Below are positions 25,886 through 34,262 of a stretch of 64,000 bases of DNA, piece by piece. The stretch's first letter is position 1; each line of letters starts with the position of its first letter. Origin of the DNA: an uncultured Persicobacter sp. GTDB taxonomy: Bacteria; Bacteroidota; Bacteroidia; Cytophagales; Cyclobacteriaceae. A model generated the notes under the pieces. The model ran no database searches. It saw nothing but the letters and a program-made list of their open reading frames with translations, and was not told the origin of the DNA. A program made the position numbers and the translations under genes. The DNA is taken from contig CANMKE010000028.1 of assembly GCA_947498325.1 (NCBI GenBank), positions 1 through 64,000 of the forward strand, written 5' to 3'.

Positions 25886-26542
25886 ATGTACCATATCAAC
25901 CTATCTTCCTCCGCTTTTTTTAGGCCGAAATACTTGCTGCCACTGTTCGTTAGCATGCACGTCGCAGGTGCTATCGGCCTATTAATCCCTGAAACCCAAA
26001 CCTACTTTCAGGCCCTGACACCGCTAAATTTACTGTTTGCCAATGGCATTTTATTTGGCTTAGCAGAAAATAAACAAGCCGCTTTCTTCCGCTTTGCCCT
26101 CATTTGCTACTCTGTTGGCCTCCTCGCCGAAATGGTCGGCACCAACACAGGCATCATTTTCGGAAATTACAGCTATGGCCATACCCTTGGCTGGAAGTTA
26201 TGGAACACCCCACTGACCATCGGCTTGAATTGGTTTGGCCTGGTTTATAGCGCCTCCTTTTTACTGGATAAGGTTCGACTCCCTAAAATCATGAAGGCCC
26301 TCCTCGTTGCTACAATGCTTGTTGTGCTTGATCTCTTTATTGAACCTGTGGCCATCCACCTGGATTTCTGGCATTGGTCCTCCGCGGATGTACCAATTCA
26401 TAACTATTTAGGCTGGTTTGTCATTGCTTTTTCTTTAAGCTATTTTTACTTTCAAACCATCAACGTTCATAAAAATCCACTTGCCCATATTTTCTTTTTG
26501 GTGCAATGTTTCTTTTTTATTTTTCTTTGGAATATGCTATAA
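25886..26542 (+). CDS. carotenoid biosynthesis membrane protein (CruF-like hydratase family)
   Basis: A protein of 218 residues with about six to seven membrane segments. The motif 'EMVGTNTGIIFGNYSYG' followed by LGWKLWNTPLTIGLNW, and the later LDLFIEPVA, are typical of the DUF422/CruF carotenoid-hydratase family. Those enzymes add water to the C-1',2' double bond of acyclic or monocyclic carotenoids. It is followed after 54 bases by a B12-type MerR regulator, which supports carotenoid synthesis as its role. The exact carotenoid is not known. Confidence 0.85.
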   Translation: MYHINLSSSAFFRPKYLLPLFVSMHVAGAIGLLIPETQTYFQALTPLNLLFANGILFGLAENKQAAFFRFALICYSVGLLAEMVGTNTGIIFGNYSYGHTLGWKLWNTPLTIGLNWFGLVYSASFLLDKVRLPKIMKALLVATMLVVLDLFIEPVAIHLDFWHWSSADVPIHNYLGWFVIAFSLSYFYFQTINVHKNPLAHIFFLVQCFFFIFLWNML

Positions 26543-26596
26543 TTTTAGCGTACAAGGCGTTTAGACTATATCGTAGCCTAATTAACTAAATTAAAT

Positions 26597-27502
26597 ATGT
26601 CAAATTATTCCATTAAAGACCTTGAGTTGCTATCAGGAGTGAAGGCGCACACCCTCAGAATTTGGGAGCAGCGTTACAACTTTCTCAAACCTCAGCGTAC
26701 AGATACTAACATCAGGCTTTATTCTGACGAAGATTTACGCCTGATTCTCAATGTCTCCCTGCTTAAAGAAAACGGTATCCGTATTTCCAATATTGCCAAA
26801 ATGGACGAAAGGGAAATGCGGGAGAAAGTCATCAAAATCACGGATTCTCAAACCTCTTTCCCTGAGCAGATTTATGCCCTAACCCTGGCCATGGTCGAGC
26901 TCGATGAAGAACGTTTTGAGAAAATTATGGGGACCAATATTCTAAAGCACGGTTTTGAGAAAACGATGGTGAATATTGTTTATCCTTTCATGAGCCGCGT
27001 GGGATTACTATGGCTGACAGGCGGAATTAACCCCGCACAAGAGCATTTTATTTCCAATTTAGTACGACAAAAGCTGATGGTCGCGATTGACAGTCAGTTT
27101 ATTTCTGAAAAGGAAGTCAAGGATAAATATATGCTGTTTTTGCCCGACGGCGAACTGCACGATATTGGTCTTCTGTTTGCCAATTATTTATTAAGACAGC
27201 GTAAAAACCGTACTTATTACCTCGGCCAAAGTTTGCCTTTTGAGCATCTGATCTCCATTTATGATATCCATAAACCCGATTTTCTGTTAACCATCCTCAC
27301 TGTCACGCCAACCTCATTTATTGAAGTTCAGCGGTTTGTTGATGATATTTCCCAAAAATTCCCCAAAAGCACTATTTTGATCAGTGGCCCCCAAATTGTT
27401 GGGCAAGGCATTGAAGAACCTGATAATGTTGTCATTCTTAACAAATTTCAGGACTTGGTCGATTTTATCAATGATCCAAACAAGAGTAAGTACCAACTCT
27501 AA
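26597..27502 (+). CDS. MerR-family B12-binding regulator, CarH/LitR type
   Basis: A protein of 301 residues. The N-terminal MerR winged helix (about 3-72) contains HTLRIWEQRYNFLKPQRT. The next helical bundle carries Trp139 and Glu149-His150, spaced as in the W-x9-EH motif that contacts adenosylcobalamin in CarH. The Rossmann part has E-x-H-x-x-G at Glu186-His188-Gly191; His188 is the expected cobalt ligand, and the usual Asp of DxHxxG is replaced by Glu. CarH represses carotenoid genes in the dark, and light breaks the B12 tetramer. Placement right after a carotenoid gene supports the same job. ATG 26597. Confidence 0.88.
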   Translation: MSNYSIKDLELLSGVKAHTLRIWEQRYNFLKPQRTDTNIRLYSDEDLRLILNVSLLKENGIRISNIAKMDEREMREKVIKITDSQTSFPEQIYALTLAMVELDEERFEKIMGTNILKHGFEKTMVNIVYPFMSRVGLLWLTGGINPAQEHFISNLVRQKLMVAIDSQFISEKEVKDKYMLFLPDGELHDIGLLFANYLLRQRKNRTYYLGQSLPFEHLISIYDIHKPDFLLTILTVTPTSFIEVQRFVDDISQKFPKSTILISGPQIVGQGIEEPDNVVILNKFQDLVDFINDPNKSKYQL

Positions 27503-27736
27503 ACAGCCACCACCACTCACCACCTGATAATCAAACACTTACAAGTATTCTTGTCAAATAACACCCCATAATTCTTCCACAAAACATACGTTTGTTACTT
27601 CATCAACAAAACAGAAGCTCCAACCTCCACCTGTGGTATTGAGTAAATCATTTTATATATATAGTTGAATCAATTATCTTTCGCCCTGAAGGAATCTATT
27701 TGACTTTGAGTACCTGATTTAACCAATGTCCCACCT

Positions 27737-28597
27737 ATGAAGACACAACGTTTCAACCTATTATTTTTTCTACTGATCCTTACAACAGGCTCCGTTTTTG
27801 CCCAAGGCCGAGCAGCCTCTAAAGGATTTAGTCATCACACGAACCTGCGCAGTAAATGGTCTTTTGGTGCATCGGTAGGAAGTACCACTTTGAATACTGA
27901 CGCCCTTAAACTGGCTGACAGTAAAAGCTACTTTAACCCACTGGTAGGCATAGGGATTCATTATCAGATTAACAACTACTGGTCTGCTTCTGCGCACCTG
28001 AACTTTTTCAGCCAAACTTTCGATGGCGGATCACTTCCCATGTATAAAGATTCTGTTTCCCTCGCTTTTAGCAGCAGAAATATAGAGTACTATGCAGTCA
28101 TCAGAAGAAAAATCCTGACCAGCCTCAACTACCTAAAAGCCACACAATACTGGGATATTGACCTATTCGTAGGCCTGGGTAACGTCATGTTTATTCATGA
28201 AGACTACAGCTCCTCTTCGATTAGAAATGATGGCTTCGTGATCAACAATGCCACCAGCCCCAGCACGGATAACATTTCCATGATTTCACACGCTCAATTA
28301 GGCATAATTGTCCCTGTTGGCTTAGGTTTTAATTATCATATCTCTGACAAGTTCACCGTGAATATCGAAGGGGCTTATCGCTTTTCAACCTCAGATTTTC
28401 TCGATGGCATTAAAGTAGAAGGGCAAGCCAAAGATGGCTACTTTTACTCTTCTATTGGTGTTGTTTATCGCCCATGGAATAAATCAGGAACAAAATACCT
28501 GTACAACCAACACCTGAAAATCAAGCAGAAAAATCGAAAACGCAGTACACCAAAAAAAGTGAAATCTAAAAATTACCGTTCAACAAATAAGCTGTAA
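27737..28597 (+). CDS. outer-membrane beta-barrel protein, unknown function
   Basis: A protein of 286 residues. The signal peptide ends at FAQ (about residue 23). The body shows alternating beta-strands (about 38-255) with patterns 'WSFGASVGSTTL', 'PLVGIGIHYQINNYW' and 'VPVGLGFNYHISDKF', similar to OmpA-type or porin-family barrels of Bacteroidota. A strongly basic C-tail of about 30 residues (KIKQKNRKRSTPKKVKSKN) is unusual for an outer-membrane protein and may reach into the periplasm. Ends at the edge of the DnaA-box cluster. Confidence 0.7.
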   Translation: MKTQRFNLLFFLLILTTGSVFAQGRAASKGFSHHTNLRSKWSFGASVGSTTLNTDALKLADSKSYFNPLVGIGIHYQINNYWSASAHLNFFSQTFDGGSLPMYKDSVSLAFSSRNIEYYAVIRRKILTSLNYLKATQYWDIDLFVGLGNVMFIHEDYSSSSIRNDGFVINNATSPSTDNISMISHAQLGIIVPVGLGFNYHISDKFTVNIEGAYRFSTSDFLDGIKVEGQAKDGYFYSSIGVVYRPWNKSGTKYLYNQHLKIKQKNRKRSTPKKVKSKNYRSTNKL

Positions 28598-28606
28598 TCA
28601 ATTCAC

Positions 28607-28814
28607 TTATCCACAAAAAAGGGGTTTTCCACAATTAACATGTGGAAAACCCCTTTTTATTTACATTTACCGTTTCGAATTTTCGATAATCATGTTTTTT
28701 ATCGCTGTTTCACCGACAGATCACTCATGTTTCACAATAATTAGTGGATAAGTAAAGAGTTATCCACCGAGTTTTCAACATATCCACAATGATTACTCAC
28801 AAAATTGTGGATCA
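28607..28814. other. cluster of DnaA-box-like sites (candidate oriC or DnaA-binding locus)
   Basis: Seven sites match TTATCCACA with at most one mismatch: 28607 (TTATCCACA, exact), 28625 (TTTTCCACA), 28641 (same, minus), 28743 (TTATCCACT, minus), 28760 (TTATCCACC), 28780 (ATATCCACA) and 28806 (TGATCCACA, minus). Two of these form the arms of a hairpin terminator. An AT-rich block at 28655-28740 lies between. Under equal base frequencies about 0.04 such matches would be expected in 208 bases. The neighbouring genes converge here, which is not the usual origin layout. Confidence 0.5.
28615..28660 (+). terminator. terminator of the outer-membrane protein gene
   Basis: A long, nearly perfect stem, AAAAGGGGTTTTCCACA pairing with TGTGGAAAACCCCTTTT, 7-base loop, and T-run. 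It works in both directions. Confidence 0.85.
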
Positions 28815-28820
28815 CGCACA

Positions 28821-29759
28821 TTATCGGTCCGTATTATTGATTTGCTCCTTGGGAACAATCGGCGGGGCAACAATCGGCCGCTCCTTCAACTCCTCAGGTT
28901 GCTGCTCTATTGGCACCCTGCGTTCCATCAAAAACACCTTCCCTTTTTCATTGGTAATCAAAAGGCGTTCTTCATCCAAAAACAAGACTCCCTCTGACTG
29001 CCCTGAATTTAAAAACCGTTTGCAGTATACTGGTACCAGCTGAATGGTATTATCCTCCTCGAAAAAAGTCTTGTACATCAGCACCTTTCCGTAACTCAAA
29101 AGCACCACCTGACGACCATCTGGACTGATATCTGCACCCGTTACCTGCAATTTCATTTTGAATTCCTGCACCACTTTTGCCTCATAGCTTCCTGCCCGAT
29201 CAGGCAACTGATAAATCTTAACCTGTTTACCTCCCCGAATTTTAGCAATCAGATAAAGGTGTCCTCTGGCCCAAAACATCCCTTCGCAGTCAAAACGTTT
29301 GTCCTTATTCTTTTTGGGAGGAAAATCCCGCTGGTCCTCATAATGATAATTAATCACCTCCACATCGCTGCTGAAAATATTGTAACGATAAATGGTCAGG
29401 TCTTTCCGCCCATTCAAATTATTGCCAATATCGCCTATAAAAACGTGGCCGTCATTATCTTGCGCCAAATCTTCCCAATCGACGTTTTTAACCCCGGGAA
29501 TCGCAATTTCCCCCTTTAAATCTTCACCATCTTTAAAGGCATATAAAACAGCGGGGCCACCACTATCCGAATGGGTAAAAAACAAATCGTTATGTGCCGC
29601 CAAACCCGAGGACTCCTTCACCTGGTCAGGTAACTTGCCAACCATATTAATTTCATAAAGCCGATCTGGGCAAGACTCACACACTTCATTAGGAAAAGGG
29701 CAACCGATCAGGATACTTTTTACAGCCATCCAAACCGAAATAAATTGCTTAAAAATCAT
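28821..29759 (-). CDS. beta-propeller-like protein (SdiA-regulated / phytase-like)
   Basis: A protein of 312 residues. The pattern 'GLAAHNDLFFTHSDSGGPAVLYAF', NVDWEDLAQD, GHVFIGDIGNN and RFDCEGMFW repeats as four to six blades of a propeller, similar to SdiA-regulated or esterase-like phytase family proteins. The start (CPFPNEVCESCPDRL) is Cys-rich and the preceding hydrophobic stretch (about 5-18) may be a signal peptide. Substrate unknown. ATG 29759. A -7 element is at 29804-29811. The C-terminus is Pro/Glu-rich. Confidence 0.65.
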   Translation of the reverse strand: MIFKQFISVWMAVKSILIGCPFPNEVCESCPDRLYEINMVGKLPDQVKESSGLAAHNDLFFTHSDSGGPAVLYAFKDGEDLKGEIAIPGVKNVDWEDLAQDNDGHVFIGDIGNNLNGRKDLTIYRYNIFSSDVEVINYHYEDQRDFPPKKNKDKRFDCEGMFWARGHLYLIAKIRGGKQVKIYQLPDRAGSYEAKVVQEFKMKLQVTGADISPDGRQVVLLSYGKVLMYKTFFEEDNTIQLVPVYCKRFLNSGQSEGVLFLDEERLLITNEKGKVFLMERRVPIEQQPEELKERPIVAPPIVPKEQINNTDR

Positions 29760-29803
29760 ATTTTATTTTTAAAAATAACAAGGACATTTGCCCCTTTAAG
29801 CCA

Positions 29804-29811
29804 CAAATATA
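29804..29811 (-). promoter_or_regulatory. -7 promoter element of the beta-propeller gene
   Basis: The minus strand reads TATATTTG (TAnnTTTG), 45 bases upstream of the start. The -33 TTG is not at the usual distance. Confidence 0.4.
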
Positions 29812-30003
29812 TAATAGAATCGACAAAAATTTATTAATTTTTCTATGCTGACCACCCTTCACTAACAGTTTTATATTAAAGATCTATTAGTCATAAATAG
29901 GTAGGAGATGAGTAAAACGGCTTGATTTTCGCTGAATAATTTAGAATAGATATAAATAACCTTCAAAAATGATTATTATCAGCGAATTTAGTGAGGAAAC
30001 AAG

Positions 30004-30011
30004 TATTTTTG
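30004..30011 (+). promoter_or_regulatory. -7 promoter element of hemA
   Basis: TATTTTTG (TAnnTTTG) lies 19 bases before ATG 30031. No TTG at the usual -33 spacing. Confidence 0.45.
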
Positions 30012-30030
30012 TGAGGTAGAAGAAGAAATT

Positions 30031-31308
30031 ATGGTAAATCAGATTAAAGTAACAGGGATTTCGCACAAAAGCGCAGAAATTGATCTGCGAGAAATCGTTG
30101 CGCTTAATGAGCAAGGGTGTAAAACCTTACTTTTTGAACTTAAAGAGAAGTTGGGAATTAACGAGGCTTTGGTGCTTTCAACATGTAACCGAACGGAGGT
30201 CTATTACAATCACAGTAAAGACTTAACGTTTGAGATCGGTCGAATTGTTGGATTGGTAAAACACCTGCCAAACCCGTGTTCTGTTGCTCAAAAATTCGCT
30301 GGTATTACCAATCATCACGAAGCTGTTCACTACTTATTTCAGATAAGTATGGGCTTGGAATCTAAAGTGGTCGGAGATATTCAGATTTCCAACCAGGTGA
30401 AAAAAGCTTATCAATGGGCTTGTGATGAAAATATGGCGGGCCCATTTCTTCACCGTCTGATGCATACCATATTCTACTGCAACAAACGGGTATCTCAAGA
30501 AACAGCTTTCCGCGATGGTGCTGCTTCTGTTTCTTATGCTGCTTCAGAAATTGCTGAAAACCTCACGACACAGATTGTCAACCCTAAAATTCTGGTTCTT
30601 GGACTGGGAGAAATCGGGGAAGATGTTACTAAAAACCTGGTGGATGCTGGCTTTCAGGAAATTTATATTTCCAACAGAACAGAAAGTAAAGCAAGCAAGT
30701 TAGCCGATGAGCTGAACGTCAAGACGCTTCCTTTTGAATCTGCGAAAAAATTCCTTGCCGAAGAGGCGGATGTAATCATCAGCTCGGTGGCGATGGACAA
30801 ACCGTTTATTACTGCTGATTTTGTCAGAAGCTTCCCTATTCACGGTTACAAACATTTCATCGACCTTTCAGTGCCAAGAAGTATTGAGCTGGAAATTGAA
30901 AACATTTCAGGAGCCACACTTCATAATATTGATAATATTACTGCAACCACCAATAAAGCTTTGGATAAACGCATTAAGGCGATACCAATGGTGAAGGAGA
31001 TTATCGTGGAATGCCAGGCCGAGTTCATGAATTGGAGCAAGGAGATGGTGGTTTCGCCGACGATCAAGAAAATGAAAAATGCTTTGGAGCAAATCCGTCA
31101 ACAGGAATTAACCAGATACCTCAAAAATGCTTCTGACGAAGAAGCTAAAATGATGGAGAAGGTTACCAAGTCCATGGTTCAGCGAATTATGAAGCTGCCT
31201 GTGTTGCAACTAAAAGCCGCCTGCAAGCGTGATGAAGCTGACCAGATTGTTGATGTTTTGAATGATCTTTTCGACTTGGAGAAGTCACAGGAACTGATCA
31301 AAAAATAA
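30031..31308 (+). CDS. hemA: glutamyl-tRNA reductase
   Basis: A protein of 425 residues. First step of C5-pathway haem synthesis: reduction of Glu-tRNA to glutamate semialdehyde. The catalytic cysteine is Cys52 in LSTCNRTEVY. The NADPH-binding Rossmann motif is LGLGEIGEDV (about 189-198). The C-terminal helical dimerisation domain (about 315-420) is complete. ATG 30031. Monocistronic with a bidirectional terminator behind it. Confidence 0.96.
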   Translation: MVNQIKVTGISHKSAEIDLREIVALNEQGCKTLLFELKEKLGINEALVLSTCNRTEVYYNHSKDLTFEIGRIVGLVKHLPNPCSVAQKFAGITNHHEAVHYLFQISMGLESKVVGDIQISNQVKKAYQWACDENMAGPFLHRLMHTIFYCNKRVSQETAFRDGAASVSYAASEIAENLTTQIVNPKILVLGLGEIGEDVTKNLVDAGFQEIYISNRTESKASKLADELNVKTLPFESAKKFLAEEADVIISSVAMDKPFITADFVRSFPIHGYKHFIDLSVPRSIELEIENISGATLHNIDNITATTNKALDKRIKAIPMVKEIIVECQAEFMNWSKEMVVSPTIKKMKNALEQIRQQELTRYLKNASDEEAKMMEKVTKSMVQRIMKLPVLQLKAACKRDEADQIVDVLNDLFDLEKSQELIKK

Positions 31309-31312
31309 AAGT

Positions 31313-31344
31313 AAAAAGCTGTCCTTTAAGACAGCTTTTTTTAT
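31313..31344. terminator. bidirectional terminator between hemA and spoVR
   Basis: A 10-bp stem AAAAGCTGTC/GACAGCTTTT with short loop and T-runs on both sides. The two genes converge on it. Confidence 0.9.
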
Positions 31345-32856
31345 TTAGTAAGACTTTTTCAGCAACTGGTTAACACCAAGTTTATTTTTACGGTAAAGAT
31401 GTACTGGAAATCCCCACAGGTACCGCACATAGTCCAGTGTTTCCTCTGCCTCTTTATCATTCAGCTGATAGTTATGGATTGGGTTGTAGATAAGCTTCAA
31501 TACGTTACTTTCATGTAAATCCCCTTTCTCCGCCTGAATATCGGGCACATAATTCTCCCGAGCATATTGCGAACTGATCGACTCCCTTAATTTTCGATAG
31601 CCAGACTCATTGTGAATTGCCGTAATTTCATAATGCTTCTCCTTCTCATCATCGCGAATTGCAAACAGTCGCATGTCGCGCATCACTTTCGGTGACAGGT
31701 ATTGCAACAAAAAGGAATCGTCACGGAAGTTCTGCATGGCAAAATGAAAATGCTCAAGCCAGTCTTTTCCTGCCATATTTGGGAACCATGCTTTATCTTC
31801 GGCTGTCGGATTTTCACAAATCCGCTTCATATCCATAAAGATGTTGAAGCCCAGGGTATAGGGATTCAACCCACTGAAAAACTTACTTGAATAAGGTGGC
31901 TGAAAGATCACACTACTGTGATGGTGCAAAAACTCAAGCATAAAACCTTCTTCGAGAAATCCTTCATCATGCATTTTATTGATCAGGTGGTAATGTGTAA
32001 AAGTGGCAAAACCCTCATTCATTACTTTGGTTTGCGACTGCGGATAAAAATACTGACTGACCTTACGGACAATTCTGATTAACTCCCGCTTCCATTGCGG
32101 TAATCGGGGGGCATTTTTCTCAATGTAGTACAGGATATTTTCCTCCACTTCAGCGCCACGCTGCCTTTCCTCTACAATGGGTGAGGTTGAGGAAGGAATC
32201 GTTTTCCACAGTTCATTATAACTCTCCCGCTTGAAATCTACCAGCTGCCGCAACCGTTCATTTTCCTCCCTGATACTTCGTTCACTGGGTTTTTTGTATT
32301 TATCAACACCAAGGTTCATCAGTGCATGGCAGGCATCCAGCGTAGCCTCCACCTCCTCATAACCAAACTCATCCTCGCATTTGAGCACATAATCACGGGC
32401 AAAAACCATATAATCAAGAATTGCATCGGCGCTCGTCCAGTCTTTAAACATATAATTCCCTTTGAAAAAGGCATTATGCCCCTGGCAGGCATGCGCAATC
32501 ACGAGAACCATCAAGCAAGTCGAATTATTCTCCATATTATAGGAGATACAGGGGTTGCTGTTGATGACCATTTCATAGGAAAGCCCCATTCGCCCTTGCC
32601 GATAATTATTCTGATTAATCACAAAGTCTTTTCCGAACTTCCAGTGCGGATAAGAGGTTGGCAAACCAATCAGCGAGTAGGCATCAAGCATCTGTTCAGA
32701 AGTTACAACTTCAATTTGGTTGGGGTAGGTGTCAAGCTTCAGGAAAGATTTCCCAAAATAGTCGGTGATCTCATTGGCCAGCTCAATAGATTCAAAATCC
32801 CAATGAGGATTGGAAAACATCTTTTTACTGAGTTCTTTTTTTGAATGTATGCTCAT
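31345..32856 (-). CDS. SpoVR family protein
   Basis: A protein of 503 residues, the usual length of SpoVR/YcgB. Typical features are the acidic metal-binding-looking core 'HACQGHNAFFKGN', 'MNEGFATFTHYH' and 'GLNPYTLGFNIFMDMKR'. The HEGF-like motif GFATFxHYH suggests a metallo-enzyme but activity is unproven. It is last in the prkA-yeaH-spoVR set, a widely conserved stress operon. Its start is 50 bases after yeaH. ATG 32856. Confidence 0.92.
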   Translation of the reverse strand: MSIHSKKELSKKMFSNPHWDFESIELANEITDYFGKSFLKLDTYPNQIEVVTSEQMLDAYSLIGLPTSYPHWKFGKDFVINQNNYRQGRMGLSYEMVINSNPCISYNMENNSTCLMVLVIAHACQGHNAFFKGNYMFKDWTSADAILDYMVFARDYVLKCEDEFGYEEVEATLDACHALMNLGVDKYKKPSERSIREENERLRQLVDFKRESYNELWKTIPSSTSPIVEERQRGAEVEENILYYIEKNAPRLPQWKRELIRIVRKVSQYFYPQSQTKVMNEGFATFTHYHLINKMHDEGFLEEGFMLEFLHHHSSVIFQPPYSSKFFSGLNPYTLGFNIFMDMKRICENPTAEDKAWFPNMAGKDWLEHFHFAMQNFRDDSFLLQYLSPKVMRDMRLFAIRDDEKEKHYEITAIHNESGYRKLRESISSQYARENYVPDIQAEKGDLHESNVLKLIYNPIHNYQLNDKEAEETLDYVRYLWGFPVHLYRKNKLGVNQLLKKSY

Positions 32857-32906
32857 AGGGGGTTAATTCAATTGATGGGTATAAGTAATGAAAAAAGGAA
32901 GGAGGT

Positions 32907-34181
32907 TTAAGTTGTTTTTATCACCGATTTCTTTTTGAAAAGGCCTTTGAATACAGGCCATATTTCAGATACCTGATATATTTTCCTGATCGAAAATCCT
33001 GAATCCTCCGAAATGGCCTTATAATTTTGCCACAGATAACTGGAGTACTCGCTGTTATTTATTTCCAGATAGGCCATATACTGCACCTGCGGTAGCAATT
33101 GCTCCTTAATAATGTTTCGGCATTCGACCGCATCACGTTCAGACCAGGCATCACCATCCGAAGCCTGGCAACAATAAATATTCCAATCGGAGAGGTTGTA
33201 CCGTTCACGGATGATATCACGCATCAGCTTTAAAGAAGGCGCCACGATCGTACCCCCTGATTCCCTGGAATTGAAAAACTCTTCCTCATCAACCTCTTTG
33301 GCCACAGTATGGTGGCGGATAAAAACAATCTCAATTTTCTTGTACTGCTTCTGTAAAAAGATATACAACAGCGTAAAAAATCGTTTGGCAATATCCTTTT
33401 CATGCTCCCCCATAGAGGCAGAAACATCCATAATACAAAACATCACCGCAGAGGTAATCGGCTGCGGGTGGGGCTCATGGTTTTTATACCGCAGGTCGAT
33501 ATGATCAAAGAACGGAACATTCTTCATCTGCTTCTCTACCAATTCAATTTCAGCCAATAGGGAGGCTTTTTCTTCAACATCAGTACTGCTCTCATAAGCT
33601 GCTTTTAAACCTTCAAGCTTCTTTTTCAGCACTCCCTTAATGGCAATCTGCCGAGCCATAGATTGCTGATAACTTGTTTTGATCGCCAATTTTGCGGGGC
33701 TCCCTTCTTTTGAATAACCTGCACGGCGTAACTTGGTCGCCTCGGTTTGCTCCATATATTTTTTCAGCAGATTTGGCAATTCCAGATCATCGAAAAAATA
33801 ATGAAGGAACTCATCACGGGTAATGGTCACCGAAAACTCATCTTCCGTGACCGCAGGATCATTGGAGCCCTGCCCTTGTCCGCTGCCTTTACCTTCTCCA
33901 CTTGGTGGTTTGGGAATCTTATCCCCCTGATTGAAACGGTCATTTCCTGGCCGTACAGTTGTTTTGTTGCCCGTCCGTCCGTCATGGTGAAAAGAGGGTT
34001 CACTGATTTTTTTTATGGGTACGCGGACGGTCCCCCCTTTGGAGGCATCGGTAATTTTTTCCTGACTGATCAAATCAGGTAATGCTTTTTTTATTTGGTC
34101 TTCCACACGGCGCAAAAACCGATGTCGGTTACTTGTCGATTTCCCTTTGGAATTTTGGCGTCTGTCTATAATTTTTCCCAT
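32907..34181 (-). CDS. YeaH/YhbH family protein (DUF444, vWA-like)
   Basis: A protein of 424 residues. The N-terminus is basic and Ser/Lys-rich (RRQNSKGKSTSNRHRFLRR), the middle is Gly/Pro-rich, and the C-terminal half is a von Willebrand A-like domain with the MIDAS motif DVSASMG (about residue 250). ATG 34181 is used; a GTG codon directly upstream (34184) is a less likely start. It partners PrkA kinase in stress and starvation signalling in E. coli (YeaG/YeaH). It lies 81 bases after prkA with a hairpin between them. Confidence 0.9.
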   Translation of the reverse strand: MGKIIDRRQNSKGKSTSNRHRFLRRVEDQIKKALPDLISQEKITDASKGGTVRVPIKKISEPSFHHDGRTGNKTTVRPGNDRFNQGDKIPKPPSGEGKGSGQGQGSNDPAVTEDEFSVTITRDEFLHYFFDDLELPNLLKKYMEQTEATKLRRAGYSKEGSPAKLAIKTSYQQSMARQIAIKGVLKKKLEGLKAAYESSTDVEEKASLLAEIELVEKQMKNVPFFDHIDLRYKNHEPHPQPITSAVMFCIMDVSASMGEHEKDIAKRFFTLLYIFLQKQYKKIEIVFIRHHTVAKEVDEEEFFNSRESGGTIVAPSLKLMRDIIRERYNLSDWNIYCCQASDGDAWSERDAVECRNIIKEQLLPQVQYMAYLEINNSEYSSYLWQNYKAISEDSGFSIRKIYQVSEIWPVFKGLFKKKSVIKTT

Positions 34182-34211
34182 CACCTTGGTTGGTTTAATT
34201 CGATAAAGAAA

Positions 34212-34241
34212 AACCCAGAATCATGGAGCTGACCCTGGGTT
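34212..34241 (-). terminator. intercistronic hairpin between prkA and yeaH
   Basis: AACCCAG pairs with CTGGGTT, and on the minus strand TTTTTCTTT follows. It resembles a weak intrinsic terminator inside an otherwise continuous operon, and could reduce yeaH/spoVR expression relative to prkA. Confidence 0.65.
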
Positions 34242-34262
34242 ATTTTCAAGCTTTATACTGGC

